Positions 15,484-22,477 of a stretch of DNA of 34,019 bases are shown piece after piece. Under the pieces are notes generated by a model. It was not told the DNA's origin. It made no database searches and saw only the letters and a list, made by a program, of their open reading frames with translations. The stretch lies in contig JAHDIS010000049.1 of assembly GCA_020630695.1 (NCBI GenBank), positions 1 to 34,019 on the forward strand, in the 5' to 3' direction. Both the position numbers and the translations under genes were made by a program. Within the stretch, counting starts at the first letter, position 1; each line of letters starts with the position of its first letter. The stretch is from Paracoccaceae bacterium. Lineage in GTDB: Bacteria > Pseudomonadota > Alphaproteobacteria > Rhodobacterales > Rhodobacteraceae.

Positions 15484-16314
15484 TCAGGGTCCTTCAAAAG
15501 CCCGGTCATGCGTCAAAGCAGGAATGCGGCGTCGCGCATCTGCCACCTGAGCAAGGTCAAGGTCGACCATATGGATACCCGGCTCTGTTCCTGCGTCCAG
15601 TACAACTTCGCCCCAAGGGTTGATCACCATCGAATGCCCATAGGTTTTGCGCTGTCTACCTTTGCTTGCAGAATGCTTTCCAGTTTGGGCCGGGGCGATG
15701 ACAAAACAGCCCGTTTCAATCGCACGCGCCTGCAAAAGCGGCTTCCAATGCGCAGGCCCCGTACCCCGTGAAAAAGCAGACGGTACCGCAAGGATCGAGC
15801 AACCGGCATGGGCCAATGCACGGTAGAGATAGGAAAACCGAAGATCGTAGCAGATCGTCAGGCCGATTTTGCCAAAAGGCGTCTCGCAGGCCACAGCACG
15901 GCTACCGGGCGCATAGCCACTGGATTCGAGATAGGTTTCCTCGGCGCTGACCTGGACATCAAACATGTGAATCTTGTCGTACTGTCCGGCGATTTCCCCG
16001 TCGGGTGCCGTCAGAAACGAACGGTTCACAAACCGGTCTTCCGGGGGCTCCGCCCTGAGTGCGACAGAGCCAGTCAGAATCCAAAGGTTCAAAGCCTTCG
16101 ACTGTTCACAGACCATGCGCAGGAACCCGTCCTGCTCTTGCTGGACCAAAACGGCGTTTTGATGCGCCCGGTCCATGGATACGCAGTTGCTGACTTCCGG
16201 AGTGAAGACGCATTCTGCCCCTTTGCCGGCCGCCTCCACCAGCAAGGACTGAACATATTCTGTGTTTTGCTCAGGGTCGTCCGAAGACGTCAGTTGCAAA
16301 ATCGCAGCGCGCAT
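15484..16314 (-). CDS. Nitrilase-superfamily amidase, probably deaminated glutathione amidase
   Basis: This 276-residue carbon-nitrogen hydrolase has the complete catalytic triad Glu40 (FTPEVSN), Lys114 (YDKIHMFD) and Cys155 (LTICYDLRF). KIHMFDV and the Nit-type spacing place it with Nit1/Nit2 and bacterial homologs, which hydrolyse deaminated glutathione or omega-amides. Its ATG overlaps the grxC stop (TGATG at 16314). Coupling to a glutaredoxin gene fits a glutathione-repair job (inference). Less likely alternatives are omega-amidase or beta-ureidopropionase activity. Confidence 0.92.
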   Translation of the reverse strand: MRAAILQLTSSDDPEQNTEYVQSLLVEAAGKGAECVFTPEVSNCVSMDRAHQNAVLVQQEQDGFLRMVCEQSKALNLWILTGSVALRAEPPEDRFVNRSFLTAPDGEIAGQYDKIHMFDVQVSAEETYLESSGYAPGSRAVACETPFGKIGLTICYDLRFSYLYRALAHAGCSILAVPSAFSRGTGPAHWKPLLQARAIETGCFVIAPAQTGKHSASKGRQRKTYGHSMVINPWGEVVLDAGTEPGIHMVDLDLAQVADARRRIPALTHDRAFEGP

Positions 16315-16571
16315 CAGCCCGCAAGCATGGGATCAAGCTTTCCAGCCCGTTCCAGTGCATAGAGTTCATCACAGCCGCCAACATGCGTGTCGCCGATGAA
16401 GATTTGTGGAACTGTGTGCCGGCCTCCGGCACGATCCATCATCTCGGACCTGCGGTTCGGTTCGGCCATGATGTCGACCTCGGAAAAATCCACACCTTTG
16501 GACTTCAGCAAACGCTTGGCCGCGTGACAGAAACCACAAAGTGGCGAGGTATAGAGTTCGACAGGCTGCAT
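16314..16571 (-). CDS. grxC: Glutaredoxin 3 type
   Basis: This 85-residue glutaredoxin reduces disulfides and glutathione mixed disulfides with reduced glutathione. The active site is CGFC at residues 12-15, where CPYC or CPFC is the textbook form, so the proline is replaced by glycine. The cis-proline segment TVPQIFIGD and GGCDEL, which bind glutathione, are intact. The ATG at 16571 follows GGGGAA; a longer in-frame start at 16646 would overlap comF and lacks a ribosome site. The stop overlaps the start of the amidase gene, so translation is coupled. Confidence 0.95.
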   Translation of the reverse strand: MQPVELYTSPLCGFCHAAKRLLKSKGVDFSEVDIMAEPNRRSEMMDRAGGRHTVPQIFIGDTHVGGCDELYALERAGKLDPMLAG

Positions 16572-16606
16572 ATCCGTTCCCCGTTTGATGGGCAGTTTCG
16601 GGATAC

Positions 16607-17338
16607 TTAATCCTCTTTCGCCACGCGTGCCAGCACCGACACGCAAACCTCTGATGCGCCTGCTGCAAAACAGGCTTCAGTGGCAGCCGCCAGCGTTGCA
16701 CCTGAGGTCATGACGTCATCCACGATGAGAACCGGTCGATCCTTGAGCAATGGGGCTCTCTCACGCGGAACCGAGATTCGGCCCGCTAGGATCGCAAACC
16801 TCTCATCGCGAGTTTTCCCGTCCAGACTTGGCGTTGATTGGCGCCTTTCCAAAGCATCCGGACACCAATCACATCCCAATTCTGTGGCCAAGGCATCCGC
16901 CAGCAGCGCTGACTGGTTGTAGCGCCGCCCCATTAACCGAAAGAGGTGCAGTGGTACCGGGACGACGATGGTGTCTGGTTTGACGACTGCGCGTAGCTGT
17001 CGCGCCATCCACTTGGCGGCAGGTTTTGCGATGTCATGCCGGTCTCCATGTTTCAGAGCCAGAACCAAACGGCGGGCGCGATCCTTGTAAATCAGCGCGG
17101 CGCGTCCCTGCATCCAGGGCCGAGCGGTCTTAAGGCACTCATCACAGTGTTCAATGCTGTCAGACTCACCCGGCAACGGCACGCCGCATAAGTCGCAAAC
17201 AAGACCCGTCACGAAAGGTGTGTCACGCCAGCATGCCCCACACAGACCAAAGTCGCTTTCGACCAGCCCGCCACAAGAAAGACAGCGGGGCGGATACACC
17301 AACTGAACCAAAGTTTGCATCCCGCGCTGCCACATCAT
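16607..17338 (-). CDS. comF: ComF-family phosphoribosyltransferase-like protein
   Basis: This 243-residue cytoplasmic protein has an N-terminal zinc-ribbon region and a C-terminal type I phosphoribosyltransferase domain. Cysteine pairs are at 19/22, 33/36, 48/51 and 65/68. GRRYNQSALLA (137-147) and the PRPP loop VLIVDDVMTSGAT (203-215) are conserved. ComF proteins are needed for DNA uptake in naturally competent bacteria, but are widespread in bacteria not known to be competent. The start at 17338 is set by GGAGGA six bases upstream; ATG 17320 is the alternative. Its ribosome site occupies the 12 bases that separate it from the divergent methyltransferase-like gene. Confidence 0.92.
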   Translation of the reverse strand: MMWQRGMQTLVQLVYPPRCLSCGGLVESDFGLCGACWRDTPFVTGLVCDLCGVPLPGESDSIEHCDECLKTARPWMQGRAALIYKDRARRLVLALKHGDRHDIAKPAAKWMARQLRAVVKPDTIVVPVPLHLFRLMGRRYNQSALLADALATELGCDWCPDALERRQSTPSLDGKTRDERFAILAGRISVPRERAPLLKDRPVLIVDDVMTSGATLAAATEACFAAGASEVCVSVLARVAKED

Positions 17339-17350
17339 ATTTGGTCCTCC

Positions 17351-18172
17351 ATGTCCTCTGCTCCTGAACTCATCGACCGCCAAGCCTTGGCAGCGCATCG
17401 CGCCCGGGCAGCAAAGTCACCGGCGCTTTTTCTGCACGAAGCCGCTCGTGACGAGATTCAGGATCGGCTGTCGATGGTTAACAGAGGCTTTAAATCAGTC
17501 GCCATCGTCTCGCCTTTTGCCCAGATTTGGCATGGCATGTTCGACCACGCTCATATCGTTTCGGACGATGACGTTCTCGATCTTCAGGAAAACAGCCACG
17601 ATCTGGTCATCCACGCAATGTGCCTGCATTGGGCGAACGATCCCGTTGGACAACTAATTCAATGCAAACGCGCGCTTCGGCCGGATGGTTTGCTGCTTGT
17701 TGCCTGTCTTGGCGGTCAAACGCTGCACGAGTTGCGCAGTGTTTTGGGTCAGGCTGAGATTGAAACACTCGGTGGGTTGTCACCGCGTGTGCTGCCCATG
17801 GCAGAGATTCGTGATTTGGGCGCATTGTTGCAGCGCGCGGGTCTCGCGCTTCCGGTTGCGGACAGCTGGCCGCTCAAGGCCAGTTACGAATCCGCGCTGC
17901 ACCTGATGCGAGACCTCAGAGCCATGGGTGAAACCAACGCATTGGCACAACGTCTGCGCCGGACAACCCCCCGTTCTGTCATGATGCGCGCCGCATCACT
18001 CTATGCGCAGGAGTTCGGATCAGACGATGGCCGGGTGTCGGCGACCTTTGAGATCATAACGCTTACAGGATGGGCACCTGACGAAAGCCAGCCAAAACCG
18101 TTGCGACCCGGCTCTGCTTCGGCCCGTTTGGCGGATGCCCTGAATACCAATGAAACACCGCTGAAAGATTGA
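17351..18172 (+). CDS. NDUFAF5/BioC-like methyltransferase-fold protein with degenerate SAM motif
   Basis: This 273-residue protein has LFLHEAARDEIQDRL at the N-terminus, HAMCLHWANDPVGQLIQCKR (about 89-108), LRPDGLLLVACLGGQTLHELR and a later YESALHLMRDLRAMGE, all typical of the NDUFAF5/C20orf7 group. The human member modifies a complex I subunit. At the place of SAM motif I (about 48-60) the sequence reads KSVAIVSPFAQIW, without the expected acidic G-x-G-x-G. Either cofactor binding is altered or the protein is no longer an enzyme. The ATG at 17351 has no purine-rich ribosome site. An upstream TTG at 17315 would overlap comF. hemH follows 59 bases later. Confidence 0.85.
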   Translation: MSSAPELIDRQALAAHRARAAKSPALFLHEAARDEIQDRLSMVNRGFKSVAIVSPFAQIWHGMFDHAHIVSDDDVLDLQENSHDLVIHAMCLHWANDPVGQLIQCKRALRPDGLLLVACLGGQTLHELRSVLGQAEIETLGGLSPRVLPMAEIRDLGALLQRAGLALPVADSWPLKASYESALHLMRDLRAMGETNALAQRLRRTTPRSVMMRAASLYAQEFGSDDGRVSATFEIITLTGWAPDESQPKPLRPGSASARLADALNTNETPLKD

Positions 18173-18231
18173 CCTGAGCGACGTAGAGGTTACTTAGCCC
18201 TTCAAGCACGGAAATTACGATAGGACCTGTT

Positions 18232-19299
18232 ATGTTGGACGCCACAAACACGGCCATGCGGCCCACACATGCGGCAGCTGACCATCCAAAGGTCAAACCC
18301 GCCAAAATCGGTATTCTTCTCGCCAACCTCGGCACACCCGACAACTACGACTATTGGTCGATGCGGCGGTATTTGAATGAGTTTCTGTCCGATCGTCGTG
18401 TGATCGATTATTCACCGTGGCTTTGGCAGCCATTGTTGCAGTTGATCATCCTGACCAAGCGGCCTTTCAGCTCGGGCGAAGCGTACAAGTCGATCTGGAA
18501 CGAAGAGCAGGGCGAAAGCCCCTTGATGACGATCACCAAGGATCAGGCCACAAAGGTCACTGAGCAGATGAAAGCGCAGTATGGGGACGACGTGATGGTC
18601 GATTTCTGCATGCGCTACGGCAATCCTTCTACCAAATCCAAAGTTCGTGAAATGGTCGAAGCCGGTTGCCGTAAGATTCTGTTTTTCCCACTTTATCCGC
18701 ATTACGCTGGGGCAACGTCCGCAACAGCAAATGACCAATTTTTCCGCGCTTTGATGGAAGAGAAGTGGCAACCGACGGTCCGCACGGTCGATCCCTACTT
18801 TGAACATCCGCTGTATATTGAGGCTCTGGCCCAATCTATCGAATCAGCCTACGCGAAAATCGAGAAGCGCCCGGACATTCTGGTTTGCTCGTATCACGGT
18901 GTCCCAAAGAGATACCTGATGGAAGGTGATCCGTACCATTGCCAATGCCAAAAGACGACGCGGCTATTGCGGGAACGGCTTGGTTGGGACGAAACCGAAA
19001 TCTGTACGACGTTCCAATCCAAGTTTGGACCCGAAGAATGGCTCAAACCATATACCGTCGAGGAAGTGGCCCGGCTGGCTGAAGAAGACGGGAAAAAGAA
19101 TATCGCCGTTTGCGCGCCTGCATTCTCAGCCGATTGCATCGAAACGCTTGAAGAGATCAACGAAGAGATCAAAGAAAGCTTTGAAGAGGCTGGTGGTGAA
19201 GAATTCACCTATATCCCATGCCTTAACGACGATGACGCGCATATTAAGGCGCTTTGTGCCGTTATTGATGAGAATTTGAACGGCTGGATCGCGCGCTAA
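18232..19299 (+). CDS. hemH: Ferrochelatase
   Basis: HemH inserts ferrous iron into protoporphyrin IX, the last step of protoheme synthesis. The 355 residues include GILLANLGTPDNYDYWSMRRYLNEF split by the usual hinge, FFPLYPHYAGATSA, the catalytic His222 in CSYHGVP, and CAPAFSADCIETLEE, whose Glu304 is the second active-site residue. The N-terminus carries about 24 extra polar residues before KIGILLANLG. AGGA lies eight bases before ATG 18232. A strong terminator follows at 19322. It may be transcribed with the methyltransferase-like gene upstream. Confidence 0.97.
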   Translation: MLDATNTAMRPTHAAADHPKVKPAKIGILLANLGTPDNYDYWSMRRYLNEFLSDRRVIDYSPWLWQPLLQLIILTKRPFSSGEAYKSIWNEEQGESPLMTITKDQATKVTEQMKAQYGDDVMVDFCMRYGNPSTKSKVREMVEAGCRKILFFPLYPHYAGATSATANDQFFRALMEEKWQPTVRTVDPYFEHPLYIEALAQSIESAYAKIEKRPDILVCSYHGVPKRYLMEGDPYHCQCQKTTRLLRERLGWDETEICTTFQSKFGPEEWLKPYTVEEVARLAEEDGKKNIAVCAPAFSADCIETLEEINEEIKESFEEAGGEEFTYIPCLNDDDAHIKALCAVIDENLNGWIAR

Positions 19300-19321
19300 C
19301 CCGCGAAATCAACGCAAATTG

Positions 19322-19355
19322 AAAAAGGCTGGCCATTCACTGGCCAGCCTTTTTT
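19322..19355 (+). terminator. Intrinsic terminator of hemH
   Basis: Fourteen-base stem AAAAAGGCTGGCCA / TGGCCAGCCTTTTT with loop TTCAC, flanked by A-run and T-run, so it can work in both directions. It lies 22 bases after the hemH stop. Confidence 0.9.
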
Positions 19356-19373
19356 GCAGATGCGTCCTGCATA

Positions 19374-19405
19374 AAAAGAAAAAGGCGGCACCGTCGCGCC
19401 GCCTT
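19374..19405 (-). terminator. Intrinsic terminator of the 63-residue membrane peptide gene
   Basis: Eight-base stem GGCGGC-containing (19382-19389 with 19398-19405) followed on the minus strand by a T-rich run (TTTTTCTTTTT). It sits 22 bases after the small gene's stop codon. Confidence 0.82.
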
Positions 19406-19427
19406 CTCCTAAATCTTCAGCAACAAC

Positions 19428-19619
19428 TTAGTTGTTTGCTGCAGCAGCGATGACCACCAGCAGGAGCAGTGGGATCAGGATGCCAGCAGAGGACGAGCTC
19501 TGTGCGGCTTCTTCAACCACTACGACTGGTTCCATAACCACGTCGTCTTTTGCATAGGAACCGGCCATTGCGGTCGATGCTGCGCCAGCGAATGCTGCGG
19601 CGAGTGCGAGTTTCTTCAT
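19428..19619 (-). CDS. 63-residue exported or membrane-anchored small protein
   Basis: I do not assign a function. The ATG at 19619 follows GGAGG with a five-base spacer. The N-terminus MKKLALAAAFAGAASTAMAG is a clear Sec signal peptide with a cleavage site after AMA. An acidic valine-rich linker (VVMEPVVVVEEAAQ) and SSSS follow, then a C-terminal membrane helix GILIPLLLLVVIAAAANN. The mature peptide is about 44 residues. It has its own promoter candidate and terminator, so it is a separate transcript between hemH and an L,D-transpeptidase gene. From memory, similar peptides occur beside hemH in other Rhodobacteraceae. An envelope role is likely but unproven. Confidence 0.8.
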   Translation of the reverse strand: MKKLALAAAFAGAASTAMAGSYAKDDVVMEPVVVVEEAAQSSSSAGILIPLLLLVVIAAAANN

Positions 19620-19694
19620 GTTATCCTCCAGATATTCACCCATCGTGGCCACAAAGGACCGCACGACAGGCACCCAAGACTTACCTCGTAATTC

Positions 19695-19724
19695 CGTATA
19701 ACCAGTATTTTCAGGCGATTGCAA
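19695..19724 (-). promoter_or_regulatory. Candidate promoter of the 63-residue peptide gene
   Basis: Minus strand TTGCAA (19724-19719) and TATACG (19700-19695), spacing 18, each matching 4 of 6 consensus bases. Predicted initiation near 19688 gives a leader of about 69 bases. The downstream gene has a strong ribosome site and its own terminator. Confidence 0.38.
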
Positions 19725-19766
19725 ATGCATCTTGCAGCCGAAAATCCGAGCTACGCCCTTGTGTCG

Positions 19767-20363
19767 TCAAATTAGCAACACCTGTGTGCCTACTTTTGCC
19801 ATCTCATACAGCTCTTCGATGTGCTCATTGTAGAGACCGATGCAACCGTTGGACGAACGACGGCCAATCTTGCGGGTGTCGTGCGTTCCATGGATTCGGT
19901 AATACGTCCAGCTGAGGTGCAAAGCACGTGTGCCAAGCGGATTATCAGGACCAGGACCCACGTAATCCGGCCATTCAGGGTTCCGCTTTTTCATGGATGG
20001 CGTTGGACGCCAGTCCGGGCTCGGATCCTTGAGCGTCACCTGTGTACGGCCCCGGCGTGTCAGGTCTTCGGTCAGTGGAACTGACGAAGGATACAGGTGG
20101 TATCGACCGCCTTCTTCCCAGTAATGCAAAGCGCGCGAGCTGATATCGACCAGAATCGCCCCTTTGTTCAGGTTGGTGAAGTAGGGCTGCCAATCCAGCG
20201 TACGAAAGCTGGAAATATTGCGACGCACCACATTGGAAATGTCACGCTCGATCTCTGTCGTGCCATCGTTGACGTCCTGGGCTACCGCCGGTGACGCAAT
20301 CGCAGCAGCGGTACCCGCCAGAAAAGCGCGCCGTCCCAACGATGTTCCTGCCAAATTCTTCAT
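19767..20363 (-). CDS. L,D-transpeptidase (YkuD domain), Tat-exported
   Basis: This 198-residue enzyme of the YkuD fold makes 3-3 cross-links in peptidoglycan or attaches proteins to it, in the periplasm. The N-terminus LGRRAFLAGTAAAIASPAVAQD is a Tat-like signal ending about residue 29. The catalytic motif is HGTHDTRKIGRRSSNGCIGL, with His158 and Cys174; the arginine usual after GCI is glycine here. RALHYWEEGGRYHLYP and DNPLGTRALHLSW are typical strands. AGGAG lies eight bases before ATG 20363. It is divergent from the CAP-domain lipoprotein gene, and a second YkuD gene lies on the other side of that. Confidence 0.93.
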   Translation of the reverse strand: MKNLAGTSLGRRAFLAGTAAAIASPAVAQDVNDGTTEIERDISNVVRRNISSFRTLDWQPYFTNLNKGAILVDISSRALHYWEEGGRYHLYPSSVPLTEDLTRRGRTQVTLKDPSPDWRPTPSMKKRNPEWPDYVGPGPDNPLGTRALHLSWTYYRIHGTHDTRKIGRRSSNGCIGLYNEHIEELYEMAKVGTQVLLI

Positions 20364-20401
20364 TCTGAGGCTCCTCTCAGACAGTGTTTTTCTGGATCGG
20401 C

Positions 20402-20430
20402 AACATATTGCCTGAAAGCCTCAGTCGCAA
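20402..20430 (-). promoter_or_regulatory. Candidate promoter of the L,D-transpeptidase gene
   Basis: Minus strand TTGCGA (20430-20425) and TATGTT (20407-20402) with ideal 17-base spacing, 4 of 6 matches each. Predicted initiation near 20395 gives a leader of about 32 bases. Confidence 0.42.
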
Positions 20431-20532
20431 ATCAAACACCCGTTATTTGGCAAGCTCACGCCGATGTGGGTTTGATTGGCAACGCAGGTCGGGATAAGCC
20501 AAGGCAAACAAGTTAAGTTTGTGAGCAGAAAA

Positions 20533-21105
20533 ATGAACCGTCGGTCTTTCGTAATTGCATCTTCAGCGCTGGCCCTGACGGCTTGTGCTTCGACCCCGCC
20601 ACCCGCAAACAAGTTGGGGCCTGACGGAAAACCACTGCCACGGCTCTACCGGATCACCGCGGGAATGGCCGGACGTATTCAATTCAGAATGCTTGATTCG
20701 GTGAATTCGCTCCGCGAAGCCGCTGGGGTTCCGGCAGTCTCACTGAACTCAAAGCTTAATGCCGCCGCTGCGACCCATGCTCGGGATATGTCGGTTCAAA
20801 ACCGTCCGTGGCATTTCGGGTCAGATGGTTCATCGCCAATCGATCGACTTCAGCGCGTCGGCTACAACGGACGTCTTGTTGGCGAAACTATTTCGGAAAC
20901 CTATGAGACCGAGCTGGAGACGTTGGCCGCGTGGATGGAAGAAGAGCCAACACGCCGGGTCATCATCGATTCGACAGCCCGCGATCTTGGGTTTTCTTGG
21001 CATCAGGAAAGCAACGGCAAGATCTGGTGGTGCATGGTTCTGGGCGCCCCCGGCGTAGCAGCCATCCCGGGAACGGGCGCTACACCGGTGGAAACGGCAT
21101 CCTAA
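20533..21105 (+). CDS. CAP/SCP-domain lipoprotein
   Basis: This 190-residue lipoprotein starts MNRRSFVIASSALALTACAS; LTAC is a lipobox, so Cys18 should be lipidated. The rest is a CAP (SCP/PR-1) domain: MLDSVNSLREAAGVPAVSLNSKLNAAAATHARDM carries the conserved helix and first histidine, then HFGSDGSSPIDRLQRVGY, VGETI and the late block ARDLGFSWHQESNGKIWWCMVLG. Bacterial CAP proteins are exported and often linked to envelope or spore functions, with no agreed activity. ATG 20533 is chosen for the signal peptide; a GTG at 20521 would add four residues. No strong ribosome site is seen. It sits between two L,D-transpeptidase genes. Confidence 0.9.
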   Translation: MNRRSFVIASSALALTACASTPPPANKLGPDGKPLPRLYRITAGMAGRIQFRMLDSVNSLREAAGVPAVSLNSKLNAAAATHARDMSVQNRPWHFGSDGSSPIDRLQRVGYNGRLVGETISETYETELETLAAWMEEEPTRRVIIDSTARDLGFSWHQESNGKIWWCMVLGAPGVAAIPGTGATPVETAS

Positions 21106-21120
21106 CCTAAATCTCACGAT

Positions 21121-21624
21121 TTACGGGTTGATCCTTATCGGTGTTCCATTGCGGACCATCGAATAGATCTGTCGCATCTCGGCATTGGTCACCGCGATGC
21201 AGCCGATGGTCCAATCACGACCGCGCTTGCGCAGCTGTCGCCAATTCTTATTCGCGCGTCCATGAATGAAGATGTCACCGCCCGGATTTTTGCCCATCGC
21301 CTTCGCTTCGGCAATGTCCTCGGGGCGTGGATAGTCGATTCCGAGGCTTAGGTAGAATGCCGAATTCGGATTCCGACGATCGATTCGATAGTCGCCTTCG
21401 GGCGTTTTTCCGTCACCTCTGACTTTCTTGTCACCGATCGGGGCAAAGCCAAGCCCGATGTCATATCTCTCTAGCACCTGCCCATGGTGCAACAAGAACA
21501 TCTCGCGCGCACCCTTATTGACGACGATCTGGGTAACAGCCGGACCGGTATAAACCGGAATCTTCGAGCAGGCTGAAAGCCCGGCAAATAAGATCAGAAC
21601 TGACAGGAACTTGATAAAACGCAT
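21121..21624 (-). CDS. L,D-transpeptidase (YkuD domain) lipoprotein
   Basis: This second YkuD protein of 167 residues is of a different subtype. It has a lipoprotein signal MRFIKFLSVLILFAGLSAC with Cys19 for lipidation. The active site is IFIHGRANKN followed by RGRDWTIGCIAV, giving His121 and Cys142. GDGKTPEGDYRIDRRNPNSAFYLSLGI is the conserved body of the YafK-like group, in which GCIAV instead of GCIR is normal. It probably modifies peptidoglycan from the inner face of a membrane. It converges on the CAP-domain gene with 15 bases between stops. Confidence 0.92.
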   Translation of the reverse strand: MRFIKFLSVLILFAGLSACSKIPVYTGPAVTQIVVNKGAREMFLLHHGQVLERYDIGLGFAPIGDKKVRGDGKTPEGDYRIDRRNPNSAFYLSLGIDYPRPEDIAEAKAMGKNPGGDIFIHGRANKNWRQLRKRGRDWTIGCIAVTNAEMRQIYSMVRNGTPIRINP

Positions 21625-21694
21625 AACGGTGCCTCAAATATTTTTGCCAAGTATAGGCTGAAGTAGACCAACAAAGAAGATCACGATTTTGGCA

Positions 21695-22474
21695 CTACTT
21701 CCCTTTGCTTTCGGACAAGTGACGCTCAATCGCATTTAGCCGCGCCATGACCTCGTCCCGGTAGGCGTCCGTTTTGTCGGTCTCTTCCTGCGTATGGGCG
21801 TCCTGCATCGAGTTCACGATCAAACCCACCAACAGGTTCACCACGGCAAAGGTGGTCACCATGATAAACGGCACGAAAAACGCCCAGGCGTATGGATAGA
21901 CCTCCATCACTGGCCGAACGATTCCCATGGACCATGATTCCAGGGTCATGATCTGAAACAACGAGTATGCCGACAAACCAAGATCTCCGAACCATTCGGG
22001 AAAGCTGGACGCGAACAGTTTCGTCGCCATGACGGACCCAATATAGAAAATCAGAGCCATCAACAGGAACACGCTCCCCATGCCGGGGAGGGCTGTGACG
22101 AATCCCTCGACCACTCGGCGCAAGCTTGGGGCCGCAGAAATGACCCGCAGAACCCGCAAGATTCGCAACGCCCGCAATACCGACAGACCCTGCGCCGCAG
22201 GAATCAGTGCGATACCTACGATCACAAAATCAAAAACGTTCCATCCATCACGGAAAAACCTCGGTCCTTTTGCGACCAGTTTCGCCGCAATCTCAGCGAT
22301 GAAAATAGCCAGGCACGCTTTGTCGAACGCCGTGATCAATGGCCCGAAGGATGCCATCAATGTTTCAGAGGTCTCCATCCCAAGCACGATCGCATTCAGG
22401 ACAATCACCACAATGATCGCATTGCGTACAGTTGCGCGATCTAGGAATTGCTCGAGCTGGCTACGAAAACCCAT
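21695..22474 (-). CDS. Voltage-gated sodium channel, NaChBac/NavAb family
   Basis: This is a single-domain six-helix ion channel of 259 residues that assembles as a tetramer in the inner membrane. The voltage-sensor S4 has arginines every third residue at 101, 104, 107 and 110 (LRALRILRVLR). The selectivity filter TLESWSMG at 177-184, with Glu179, is the sodium-selective form of bacterial Nav channels. S6 is FFVPFIMVTTFAVVNLLVGLIVNSM, followed by an acidic linker and a short C-terminal coiled coil (DEVMARLNAIERHLSE). Marine relatives are thought to affect motility, pH and sodium balance. The start lies three bases after the RNA methyltransferase stop, so translation is probably coupled. Confidence 0.95.
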   Translation of the reverse strand: MGFRSQLEQFLDRATVRNAIIVVIVLNAIVLGMETSETLMASFGPLITAFDKACLAIFIAEIAAKLVAKGPRFFRDGWNVFDFVIVGIALIPAAQGLSVLRALRILRVLRVISAAPSLRRVVEGFVTALPGMGSVFLLMALIFYIGSVMATKLFASSFPEWFGDLGLSAYSLFQIMTLESWSMGIVRPVMEVYPYAWAFFVPFIMVTTFAVVNLLVGLIVNSMQDAHTQEETDKTDAYRDEVMARLNAIERHLSESKGK

Positions 22475-22477
22475 GGA

